Positions 26,533-34,080 of a DNA stretch of 64,000 nt are shown one piece after another. The notes beneath the pieces are model-generated. The model was given only the letters and a program-made list of their open reading frames with translations, made no database searches and was not told where the DNA came from. Source of the DNA: Candidatus Onthoplasma faecipullorum (lineage in GTDB: Bacteria > Bacillota > Clostridia > Christensenellales > UBA1242); contig DWVI01000002.1 in assembly GCA_019120295.1 (NCBI GenBank), positions 144,869-208,868 of the forward strand, written 5' to 3'. The translations under genes were made by a program, and so were the position numbers. Numbering within the stretch: position 1 is the stretch's first letter; each line of letters opens with the position of its first letter.

Positions 26533-27378
26533 ATGATTTTAAGCACTGATTCAACAGCAAACTTACCAAAAGAGTACTATGAAGAACTAAACATAAACAT
26601 GGTACCAATGCAAATAAACCTAAACGGCGTTACGTATAACGACTTAGATAGCCGTTTACCTGTGGAAGAATACTATCAAAAAATGCGCGAAGGAGCCGTT
26701 CCAACAACCGCGCAAATCAACGAATTTTCAGCACGTGAATATTTATCTCGCCTTATTGAAACAGGTGAAGACGTGTTACATATTGGCTTTTCAAGCGCAC
26801 TATCTGGTAGCACAGACACAATGAAACGCGTAGCAGAAGAATTAAACGCAACACACACCAACAAAATTGTGGTTATTGACTCATTAAATGCGTCAATCGG
26901 CGAAGGTATACTTGTTTTAAAGGCGTATGATTTAATGAAAGAAGGCAAAAACATTGACGAAATTGCCGAAGAAATAACAAAATTAATACCATATGCTTGC
27001 AGTTATTTCACCGTCGACCAATTAAAATACCTTGTTCGTGGCGGAAGGCTTAGCAAAGTGAGCGGCATGCTTGGAACACTACTTAACATTAAACCAGTTT
27101 TAAGAGTGGACGAAAGCGGTCACCTTGTTGCATATAAAAAAGTTATTTCACGAAGAAAAGCGCTAGGTGAAATTGTAAATATTTGCAAACAAAAAATAGC
27201 CGACACTAAATATGTATACATCGCACACGCCGTTGCAACAGAAGACGCTAGGCGCGTGGCTGATATGTTAAAACAAGAATTAGGTGTTGAACCAGTTATA
27301 ACCGACTTAACACAAGTTATTGGTTGTCACACAGGACCAGGTCTAATTGCCCTATTCTTCTTTGGAAAAGAAAAATAA
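26533..27378 (+). CDS. DegV family fatty-acid-binding protein (copy 2)
   Basis: 281-residue FakB-like protein. Visible family elements are STDSTANLP at the start, PTTAQIN, GFSSALSGS, LKYLVRGGRLSKVSGMLGTLLNIKP and CHTGPGLIAL. It is shorter and clearly different from the copy at 23339-24253, as is common in Bacillota with several FakBs for different fatty acids. AAGGAG overlaps the preceding stop codon, so it is translated from the methyltransferase operon. Terminated by the hairpin at 27481-27503. Confidence 0.92.
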   Translation: MILSTDSTANLPKEYYEELNINMVPMQINLNGVTYNDLDSRLPVEEYYQKMREGAVPTTAQINEFSAREYLSRLIETGEDVLHIGFSSALSGSTDTMKRVAEELNATHTNKIVVIDSLNASIGEGILVLKAYDLMKEGKNIDEIAEEITKLIPYACSYFTVDQLKYLVRGGRLSKVSGMLGTLLNIKPVLRVDESGHLVAYKKVISRRKALGEIVNICKQKIADTKYVYIAHAVATEDARRVADMLKQELGVEPVITDLTQVIGCHTGPGLIALFFFGKEK

Positions 27379-27480
27379 AAAGCGCAAAAATTTAAAAACA
27401 CAATACAAAAAAGCATGTTTTAAAATAAACATACTTTTTAAATTTTAATTACAACACATTCATATCTTAAACCTTAACTA

Positions 27481-27503
27481 AAAAATCGCTTACTGCGATT
27501 TTT
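27481..27503. terminator. Bidirectional terminator, degV / Crp-Fnr gene
   Basis: Stem AAAAATCGC / GCGATTTTT with loop TTACT. The stop codon of the minus-strand Crp/Fnr gene lies in the loop. Confidence 0.85.
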
Positions 27504-28155
27504 TTAAATGGTATTGTTTTTTATCAAAGTCAATAATTCCTTCCGCTTTCAACTTATTTAATTCGGTGGACATTGCACTTCTATCAACCGACAAATAATT
27601 TGCTAGTTCAGTTTTGTTAAAAGGAATTTCAAAATATGTATTGTTATTTTTTTCTGCGCAAAGCGTGAAGTACGCCAACAATTTTTCCCTTGTGCTCTTT
27701 TTGGACATGATATTTAACTTCTCTAATAAAATTCGATTGCTATCTAGTAGCATACTCATAAGATTTTTTATAATCAATTCGTGGCGCTTGCATTTATTTT
27801 CGCACATGTTCATAAGACGATGTGCGTTCATAAACATAACCAAACATTTTTCTTTCGCCACCAAATTATTTTTGTAACTTTCCAATTTATTGTTCACTTC
27901 TTCTAGACCAAATATCTCAGATAAGCCAACTCTACCAATAATAGAAATATTGCCCAAATCGTCTTCATTTAAGACATTTGCACTCCCTTTTAGCACCATA
28001 ACCACGTCGGTTACAGGATCACCTTCTGTAACAATTTTTTCATTTTTGTCAAATGTTTTGAATTTAGTTTTAAAACAATACATCATTGCTTGGCACTCAA
28101 ATTCGTTCGCGTCGCGAAAAATTTTGGTCGATTTTAATGTACTAAAATATTCCAT
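27490..28155 (-). CDS. Crp/Fnr-family transcriptional regulator
   Basis: 221-residue regulator with an N-terminal cyclic-nucleotide-binding-like beta barrel (about 10-120, EKIVTEGDPVTDVVMVLKG) and a C-terminal winged helix (KTELANYLSVDRSAMSTELNKL). It lacks the spaced Cys set of oxygen-sensing FNR, and the cAMP-binding signature is not intact, so the signal is unknown. ATG 28155 is used because GGAG precedes it; the upstream start at 28218 falls in the promoter. It is divergent from nrdD-nrdG. A palindrome between its promoter and start is a likely autoregulatory site. Confidence 0.82.
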   Translation of the reverse strand: MEYFSTLKSTKIFRDANEFECQAMMYCFKTKFKTFDKNEKIVTEGDPVTDVVMVLKGSANVLNEDDLGNISIIGRVGLSEIFGLEEVNNKLESYKNNLVAKEKCLVMFMNAHRLMNMCENKCKRHELIIKNLMSMLLDSNRILLEKLNIMSKKSTREKLLAYFTLCAEKNNNTYFEIPFNKTELANYLSVDRSAMSTELNKLKAEGIIDFDKKQYHLKKSQ

Positions 28156-28167
28156 AATGCTCCATTT

Positions 28168-28183
28168 TGTTGTAAAAACAACA
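28168..28183. promoter_or_regulatory. TGTTGT-AAAA-ACAACA palindrome at the Crp/Fnr gene
   Basis: Perfect 6-4-6 inverted repeat of the size used by Crp/Fnr proteins. It lies downstream of the -10 box and before the ribosome binding site of the regulator gene, and about 80 bp upstream of the expected nrdD start of transcription. Closely matches the site at 19668-19689. Confidence 0.65.
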
Positions 28184-28197
28184 CTATTTTCATTTTT

Positions 28198-28226
28198 ATT
28201 ATAGTAAAATGGAAGCATAAAGTCAA
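28198..28226 (-). promoter_or_regulatory. Promoter of the Crp/Fnr gene
   Basis: Minus strand: -35 TTGACT (28221-28226), 17-bp spacer, -10 TATAAT (28198-28203). Confidence 0.75.
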
Positions 28227-28248
28227 ATTGAATTTGAAACTTTATAAA
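28223..28248 (+). promoter_or_regulatory. Putative nrdD promoter region with palindrome
   Basis: A TATAAA box (28243-28248) lies before nrdD but without a good -35. TCAAAT-TGA-ATTTGA (28223-28237), a perfect inverted repeat, takes the -35 position. A weak -35 is typical of activator-dependent promoters; this is inference. Confidence 0.45.
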
Positions 28249-28268
28249 AATAAAAGGAGATAAAATTC

Positions 28269-30449
28269 ATGAAGGTAATAAAGAGAAATGGTACGGAAGT
28301 AGTGTTCGACCGTAACAAAATTGCCATTGCTGTTGGCAAAGCAAACATGTCTGTGGACGATGCAAGCAAACGTCTATCAAACGAACAAATAGAAACAATT
28401 ACTAATAATGTTTCACACGAGTGCGAAGGCATGGGACGTGCGGTAGGCGTTGAAGAAATTCAGGACATGGTTGAAGTTGAAATAATGCATGAAGGCGCTT
28501 TCGACGTTGCTAAAAACTATATTAAGTACCGTTATGACCGTCAACTTGCTCGCCAACACAATACAACCGACGAAAAGATTTTTTCACTAATTGATTGCCA
28601 AAATGAAGAAGTTAAGCAAGAAAATAGTAACAAAAATCCAACGGTCAATAGTGTTCAACGTGACTATATGGCGGGTGAAGTTAGTAAGGACTTAACAAAA
28701 AGGTTTTTGCTACCTGAACACATCTGGAAGGCACACGAAGAAGGTATTATTCACTTCCATGATGCCGACTACTTTGCTCAACGTATGCACAACTGCGACC
28801 TTGTAAACCTTGAAGACATGCTTGAAAACGGCACAGTTATTTCTGGAACCATGATTGAACGTCCACACTCATTCTCAACCGCTTGTAACATTGCAACTCA
28901 AATTGTTGCGCAAGTTGCATCTAGCCAATATGGCGGACAAAGCATAAGTTTAACCCACCTTGCTCCTTTTGTTGATGTTTCAAGGCAAAAAATACGCGAA
29001 CAAGTGCGCGAAGAATTGCTTGAGGCCACAGGAAAAGTGGACGAAGCAGTTTTGCACTCTATCACTGAAAATAGAGTTAGAAAAGAAATTGAACGCGGTG
29101 TTCAAACTATTCAATATCAAATAATCACACTTATGACAACTAACGGTCAAGCACCTTTCGTTACAGTGTTTATGTACCTAGGTGAAGCAAGAAATGAGCG
29201 CGAACGTGAAGACCTTGCTATGATTATTGAAGAAGTGTTAAAACAACGTTATCAAGGCGTTAAAAATGAAAAAGGCGTTTGGATAACTCCAGCCTTCCCT
29301 AAACTTATTTACGTTTTGGAAGAAGATAACATACACGAAGATAGCAAATACTATTATCTCACTCGCCTTGCCGCTAAATGTACGGCAAAAAGGCTTGTTC
29401 CAGACTACATAAGCGAAAAGAAAATGCTAGAACTTAAAATTGATAAAAATGGCAAAGGTCATTGTTACACTTGTATGGGTTGCCGTAGTTTCTTAACACC
29501 TTATGTGGATGAAAACGGAAAACCAAAATATTACGGAAGATTTAACCAAGGTGTGGTTACAATCAACCTTGTTGACGTTGCACTTTCTAGCCATAAGGAC
29601 ATGAAAGAGTTCTGGAAATTGCTAGACGAAAGATTGGAACTTTGCCACGAAGCACTTCGTTGTCGTCATAATAGACTTAAAGGCACAATTTCAGATGTTG
29701 CTCCAATTTTGTGGCAACACGGCGCACTTGCAAGACTTAAACCAAGCGAAAAGATTGATAAACTTCTTTATGGTGGCTACTCTACTATATCTCTTGGCTT
29801 TGCAGGGCTATGGGAAACTGTTTACTACTTAAACGGCAAAAAATTGACCGAAGAAGAAGGTAAAAATTTAGGGCTTGCCATAATGAAAAAGTTGAATGAG
29901 TACACTAAAAAATGGAAAGAAGCCGAAAATATCGACTATTCACTATATGGCACACCACTTGAGAGTACAACCTACAAATTCGCAAAGTGCTTGCAACGTA
30001 GATTTGGTATTATTCCAGGCGTTACAGATAAAAACTACATCACAAACAGTTACCACGTGCACGTTACAGAAAACATTGATGCTTTCTCAAAACTTAAACT
30101 TGAAAGTGAATTCCAAGCACTTAGCCCAGGTGGTGCAATTAGTTATGTTGAAGTTCCTAATATGCAAGATAACATTGAAGCCGTGTTGCAAGTTATGAAA
30201 TACATTTATGATAACATTATGTATGCCGAACTTAACACTAAATCAGACTATTGCCACGTTTGTGGTTATGATGGCGAAATTCAAATCGCAGAAGATAAAG
30301 ACGGAAAACTAATTTGGGTCTGCCCAAACTGCGGAAACAAGGACCAAACTAAAATGAATGTGGCGCGCAGAACTTGTGGATACATTGGTAGCCAATTCTG
30401 GAACCAAGGAAGAACCCAAGAAATCAGAGATAGGGTGTTACACTTGTAA
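28269..30449 (+). CDS. nrdD: Anaerobic ribonucleoside-triphosphate reductase
   Basis: Class III ribonucleotide reductase, which makes deoxyribonucleotides without oxygen using a glycyl radical. The 726 residues start with an ATP-cone (MKVIKRNGTEVVFDRNKI), followed by the ten-stranded barrel. A C-terminal zinc site uses CHVC and CPNC, and the radical loop is RTCGYIG with Gly704. AAAGGAG precedes ATG 28269. nrdG, encoding the activase, follows after 155 nt of AT-only sequence. The enzyme is inactivated by oxygen, so its presence as the only reductase in the window fits an anaerobic lifestyle. Divergent from a Crp/Fnr regulator that may control it. Confidence 0.97.
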   Translation: MKVIKRNGTEVVFDRNKIAIAVGKANMSVDDASKRLSNEQIETITNNVSHECEGMGRAVGVEEIQDMVEVEIMHEGAFDVAKNYIKYRYDRQLARQHNTTDEKIFSLIDCQNEEVKQENSNKNPTVNSVQRDYMAGEVSKDLTKRFLLPEHIWKAHEEGIIHFHDADYFAQRMHNCDLVNLEDMLENGTVISGTMIERPHSFSTACNIATQIVAQVASSQYGGQSISLTHLAPFVDVSRQKIREQVREELLEATGKVDEAVLHSITENRVRKEIERGVQTIQYQIITLMTTNGQAPFVTVFMYLGEARNEREREDLAMIIEEVLKQRYQGVKNEKGVWITPAFPKLIYVLEEDNIHEDSKYYYLTRLAAKCTAKRLVPDYISEKKMLELKIDKNGKGHCYTCMGCRSFLTPYVDENGKPKYYGRFNQGVVTINLVDVALSSHKDMKEFWKLLDERLELCHEALRCRHNRLKGTISDVAPILWQHGALARLKPSEKIDKLLYGGYSTISLGFAGLWETVYYLNGKKLTEEEGKNLGLAIMKKLNEYTKKWKEAENIDYSLYGTPLESTTYKFAKCLQRRFGIIPGVTDKNYITNSYHVHVTENIDAFSKLKLESEFQALSPGGAISYVEVPNMQDNIEAVLQVMKYIYDNIMYAELNTKSDYCHVCGYDGEIQIAEDKDGKLIWVCPNCGNKDQTKMNVARRTCGYIGSQFWNQGRTQEIRDRVLHL

Positions 30450-30604
30450 AAAATATTGTTTATATTAAAAAATTAAAAAAAATTTACATATCACTAAAAA
30501 TTATTTAAAAATTTATTAAAAATATTAAAAAATAGATAAAATTTTAATAAAAAACAAAAATTATATAATATTTTAAAAAATATTTATTATTAAAAGAAAA
30601 ATTT
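30450..30604. other. AT-only spacer between nrdD and nrdG
   Basis: 155 nt with almost no G or C, A-biased on the sense strand. No hairpin terminator, so transcription probably continues into nrdG. Confidence 0.5.
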
Positions 30605-31153
30605 ATGAAATATGCAAACATTAAGTACAACGATATTGCAAACGGGGAAGGTGTTAGAACTTCTCTGTTTGTGAGTGGTTGCACGCATCACTGCAAAGGC
30701 TGTTTTAACGAAATTGCGTGGGACTTCAATTATGGTGAAGATTTTACGCGCGAAGTTGAAGATAAAATTATAGAGAGTATGAAACCTAGTTATATTGCAG
30801 GGCTTACTCTACTTGGTGGCGAACCAATGGAACCAGCAAATCAACAGGCATTGCTCCCATTTATAAAACGCGTTAAAGCAGAACTACCAAACAAAAATAT
30901 TTGGTGCTACACGGGTTACTTATTTGATATCGAACTATTATCACCAAGTAGAGCCTACACACCAATTACACGCGAACTTTTATCTTACATAGATATTATA
31001 GTGGACGGAAAATTTGAACTTGATAAAAAAGACATCACACTCAGATTTAAAGGTTCAAGCAATCAACGAATAATCGATGTTCAAAAAAGTTTAAAAGAAG
31101 GAAACATTGTTTTAAGCCCACTAAACGAAAAGCGCCAAAAATCATTTAAATAG
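30605..31153 (+). CDS. nrdG: Anaerobic ribonucleotide reductase-activating protein
   Basis: 182-residue radical SAM enzyme that installs the glycyl radical on NrdD. The cluster motif CX3CX2C is at Cys26, Cys30 and Cys33 (GCTHHCKGC), followed by the GGE-type SAM-binding segment (LLGGEPME). Length and N-terminus (MKYANIKYNDIANGEGVRTSLFVSG region) match the family. No clear Shine-Dalgarno and no promoter in the leaderless position. Ends before a strong hairpin at 31257-31284. Confidence 0.95.
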   Translation: MKYANIKYNDIANGEGVRTSLFVSGCTHHCKGCFNEIAWDFNYGEDFTREVEDKIIESMKPSYIAGLTLLGGEPMEPANQQALLPFIKRVKAELPNKNIWCYTGYLFDIELLSPSRAYTPITRELLSYIDIIVDGKFELDKKDITLRFKGSSNQRIIDVQKSLKEGNIVLSPLNEKRQKSFK

Positions 31154-31256
31154 CATAAAAATCTAAGTTCTCCGCAAATTCACAATATACATAATAAATT
31201 AAAATAAAATATTATTAAAAAATTACTAAATTTTTTAAAATATCTATAAAATAGTA

Positions 31257-31284
31257 GAAAATAAAGCATTTTGCTTTATTTTTT
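31257..31284 (+). terminator. Terminator of nrdD-nrdG
   Basis: Stem AAAATAAAGCA / TGCTTTATTTT with loop TTT, followed by T. Confidence 0.7.
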
Positions 31285-31358
31285 AATTATTTAAAATTTT
31301 TATTAAATAAATTTAAAAAAATATATTTTTTTTATTCTTAATAACAAAAACGTTCTTA

Positions 31359-31387
31359 TTGCAATTAGTAACATATTATGATATAAT
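31359..31387 (+). promoter_or_regulatory. Leaderless promoter of the NADAR operon
   Basis: -35 TTGCAA (31359-31364), 17-bp spacer, extended -10 TGA-TATAAT (31382-31387), then ATTTAT and ATG at 31394. Confidence 0.78.
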
Positions 31388-31393
31388 ATTTAT

Positions 31394-31588
31394 ATGAAAA
31401 AACCTGTTATATTAAAAGAAATACCTAAAAGCAAATTAAACAATGAAGATATTGAAAAATTAAAATCTGAAATATTAAACAATTCTTCAAAAAAAGAAAA
31501 AACACAAAAGAAGCAAAACAAAGAATTAGATAAATATCTTTCATTTTATGACGATATTAAAGTTCCAAATAGAAAAAACGATTGGTAA
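31394..31588 (+). CDS. Small charged protein paired with the NADAR-like gene
   Basis: 64 residues, very rich in Lys, Glu, Asn and Ser, probably largely helical or disordered (KKEKTQKKQNKELDKY), with no membrane segment. No family recognised. It starts at an ATG 6 nt after a strong -10 box and lacks a ribosome binding site. The AAGG serving the next gene overlaps its stop codon, so the two genes form a tight leaderless operon. Size and pairing recall antitoxin-like or adaptor proteins, but nothing in the sequence proves that. Confidence 0.55.
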   Translation: MKKPVILKEIPKSKLNNEDIEKLKSEILNNSSKKEKTQKKQNKELDKYLSFYDDIKVPNRKNDW

Positions 31589-31596
31589 GGGTTATT

Positions 31597-32229
31597 ATGA
31601 ATAAGAAAATAAAAGAAGAGTTTAAAAAATCAAGAGAAAATTTCACTTATATAGAATTACAAAAGATAGACGACAAAATATATTTTAAAAATGAGTTAGT
31701 TGAAGATAGTGAAAACAATATTAAAATTGCCGTTGGAGAAAATTTTTATAATATTTTTTATGGTTCAAAAGATAGTATTTGCAGGGTGCTATCTAACCTT
31801 TATCCGATTAAATTTAGATTTAAAGGTAAAATAGTGAACTCAATTGAAGGTGTTTTACAAGGTATTAAATATAGAAATAAAAAAATACAAAATAGTGTGT
31901 TTAAATATTTTGGAGTGGATGCCTATCATACTCGCTGTGCCAATTTGCTTGAAGATTGGAGAACAAATCAAACTCTATATTTTAAGTCTAAATCTATTCC
32001 GCGAGAAAGTGAAAAATATCAAAACTTTTTAGACGATTTATATTTATCTGCACTTAAAAACCCTATCCACTCACGCGCGCTTTTGTCAACCCAAAATAAA
32101 TATTTATTGCACCACATTGGATGTTTGGACAAACGTGAAACAGTGTTAACTCGCTATGAATATGAATCTAGATTATATGCTTCACGTGAAATTTTAAAAA
32201 AATATCCACATATTTTCAACATTAAATAA
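31597..32229 (+). CDS. NADAR/YbiA-like domain protein
   Basis: 210-residue protein resembling the NADAR (YbiA, DUF1768) superfamily. Matching elements are LSNLYPIKFRFKGKIVNSIEG (like LSNFYP...T.EH), a DW motif in the middle, ALL.T.N..LLHHIG, and the C-terminal KRETVLTRYEYESRL. NADAR proteins are N-glycosidases acting on riboflavin precursors or on ADP-ribosylated nucleic acid, and some are paired with DarT toxins. No ADP-ribosyltransferase is present here. ATG 31597 has AAGG 6 nt upstream; the TTG at 31582 lies inside the upstream gene. Divergence is considerable, so activity is not certain. Confidence 0.6.
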   Translation: MNKKIKEEFKKSRENFTYIELQKIDDKIYFKNELVEDSENNIKIAVGENFYNIFYGSKDSICRVLSNLYPIKFRFKGKIVNSIEGVLQGIKYRNKKIQNSVFKYFGVDAYHTRCANLLEDWRTNQTLYFKSKSIPRESEKYQNFLDDLYLSALKNPIHSRALLSTQNKYLLHHIGCLDKRETVLTRYEYESRLYASREILKKYPHIFNIK

Positions 32230-32230
32230 T

Positions 32231-32262
32231 AAAAAAAGACCTTATAAATTAGGTCTTTTTTT
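32231..32262. terminator. Terminator after the NADAR-like gene
   Basis: 12-bp stem AAAAAAAGACCT / AGGTCTTTTTTT with an 8-nt loop and T-run. Confidence 0.88.
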
Positions 32263-32387
32263 TAATTTTTTATTTAAAAATAATAAAATTTTTTAATAAA
32301 AACATTATTTTTTAATATTTTTATAAATTTTTATACAATTTTTTATATTTTTACTAATTTTTAATAATTTATTTTTTTATTTTTAAT
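32263..32387. other. AT-only spacer downstream of the lipoprotein gene
   Basis: 125 nt of nearly pure A/T, A-biased on the sense strand of the minus-strand lipoprotein gene. No further feature seen. Confidence 0.5.
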
Positions 32388-33239
32388 TTATTCTTCTATT
32401 ATTATTTGTTTTTTCTTTTTGTGTTTATCCACAATTAAGCCTATAATTAAGAGCGCTCCACAAACTAAAATGCTAATTCCAATGCATAACAATATACAAT
32501 TTCCGCGGTTAGCGATATTGTAATAAAGTGTGATTGGCTCGGCTATATTTTCACTATCAACCACCCATGTGTGATAATATTTTCCGTCCATATATGTTAC
32601 ATAATCGGCATCGCTATGTTCGCGCCTTAAGTCTGTTACATATGTGTACAACAACTCATTACTGCTACTATCTATAAATTCAGGATATTTAGCATTAAAC
32701 TCGGATTCAAGGTTATTATATAAATCGCTATAATCTACATACATAGTTAGCCCAGAATAAATAACTTTTGTGTATAAGAAATGTTCTTCGTTTTCTGGTT
32801 CAACCGTTGTTGTGTCCGTTATATTGTAATAATATCTATACACATCTGAATTTTGAAAACGCAAGCCAATAACGTAAGTATTATTTTGCCACCCGCTTCC
32901 AACCACTTGCAAACCATCCCTTATTGCTATTAGCGCAGTGCGTGTTTGAAAATCAGTTGTGAACAAAAGTTGGTTATCTATCCTGTTTTTAAAATTTTGA
33001 ACAATTGCATTTGCTTCACGCATAGCAGTGGTAGTTATATCTGTTTGTAAGTTTTCTATATCCACATTATCATATCCCGCATCTGAAAGTGCTTGGTCGT
33101 CAAGTGAGATGTATACAAGTTCGTCAATACTGCCGTCGTCGTTCGTAACCGTCATTGCCCTTACAGACGAACACGCAGAAAAACAAATAGTTACCACTAT
33201 TAGTATAAACATCATTAAAGTTTTGTTAATTTTTGCCAT
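32388..33239 (-). CDS. Lipoprotein with C-terminal membrane helix
   Basis: 283-residue envelope protein. Signal peptide with lipobox FSAC (Cys at about 23), an extracellular region of about 210 residues rich in Asn, Asp, Thr and Tyr, and a transmembrane helix near the C-terminus (CILLCIGISILVCGALLIIGLI) followed by a basic tail (DKHKKKKQ). Such double anchoring is uncommon. No family recognised. No Shine-Dalgarno is visible. It follows the gyrB-gyrA-radC genes on the same strand, 43 bp after radC, and may be co-transcribed with them. Confidence 0.7.
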   Translation of the reverse strand: MAKINKTLMMFILIVVTICFSACSSVRAMTVTNDDGSIDELVYISLDDQALSDAGYDNVDIENLQTDITTTAMREANAIVQNFKNRIDNQLLFTTDFQTRTALIAIRDGLQVVGSGWQNNTYVIGLRFQNSDVYRYYYNITDTTTVEPENEEHFLYTKVIYSGLTMYVDYSDLYNNLESEFNAKYPEFIDSSSNELLYTYVTDLRREHSDADYVTYMDGKYYHTWVVDSENIAEPITLYYNIANRGNCILLCIGISILVCGALLIIGLIVDKHKKKKQIIIEE

Positions 33240-33282
33240 AATGTATTTTATTCTAAACTCTTATAAATAATACAATTTTGTA

Positions 33283-34080
33283 TTACTCGGCTCTATTTGT
33301 TTTTATTATTTGGTTGATGTTTGTGTTATTCTTTTGGGAAAGTTCTGCTTCAAGTTCAACTAGATATCTGTAATAGTCCTGAATTTCCTTATCCATACTA
33401 TAATGTGTGGACTCATTAAAAATTAAATGAGCCTTCAACATTATGTTGAGATAAAACAACCTTTTAAATATTAAACAAGTGCTTTTAATATCCTCTTCGC
33501 TTGGAGTGACCGAGCCATGCGGGTGAGTGTGAACCATTACAACTTCTTTTGCATTTAACTTACTCACGCGATTAACTAAATCATTTAAATCAACGCGCAC
33601 GAGTAATTTATCAAAACCTTCATACTCAATAGTTTTAATTAACGCATGTTGTTCGTCTAGACAAATAAAGTAACAATGTTCAGTGTCACTAACCCCATAA
33701 TTTGATAAGAAATAATCCACGCATTGTTTGGTTGAACGCAGAATTTTTCTATTTTTATATGCGGACCGTTTATCTTTTTCAACTCTATCAAATAGTAAAC
33801 CAATAAATTTTATATATCTAGCCGTCTCTTTGCCAACGCCGTTTACTTTGAGTAGGTCAAGTTCACTCGCTTCAAACACCTTATATAAACTTCCAAATTC
33901 GTTTAACAATGTGTGAGCGAGTGGGTTAGTGTCCTTCTGCGGAATAACATAAGTTAACATCAACTCCAACACTTCGTGGTCATTAAAGGCTGAAAGACCA
34001 AAATTACTAGCCTTGTTTTTCAGCCTTTGACGATGACCCGCGTGAATATTTATTTTATTCGTTTGACTCATTTGTTTCAT
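33283..34080 (-). CDS. RadC/JAB-domain protein (paralogue 2)
   Basis: 265-residue RadC-family protein. It has the N-terminal HAGHRQRLKNK element also found in paralogue 1, a helix-hairpin-helix (VNGVGKETA) and the JAMM metal site HTHPHG...PSEED. The two paralogues differ over much of their length, so they are not a recent duplication. ATG 34080 overlaps the end of gyrA by 26 bp; a second ATG at 34071 is also possible. It is in the gyrase cluster, which suggests a link to DNA metabolism, but function is unknown for the family. Confidence 0.85.
   Translation of the reverse strand: MKQMSQTNKINIHAGHRQRLKNKASNFGLSAFNDHEVLELMLTYVIPQKDTNPLAHTLLNEFGSLYKVFEASELDLLKVNGVGKETARYIKFIGLLFDRVEKDKRSAYKNRKILRSTKQCVDYFLSNYGVSDTEHCYFICLDEQHALIKTIEYEGFDKLLVRVDLNDLVNRVSKLNAKEVVMVHTHPHGSVTPSEEDIKSTCLIFKRLFYLNIMLKAHLIFNESTHYSMDKEIQDYYRYLVELEAELSQKNNTNINQIIKTNRAE

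Noticed and set aside
31582..31597. TTG start for the NADAR-like gene
   Set aside because: ATG 31597 has AAGG at proper distance; the TTG lies in the upstream coding region.
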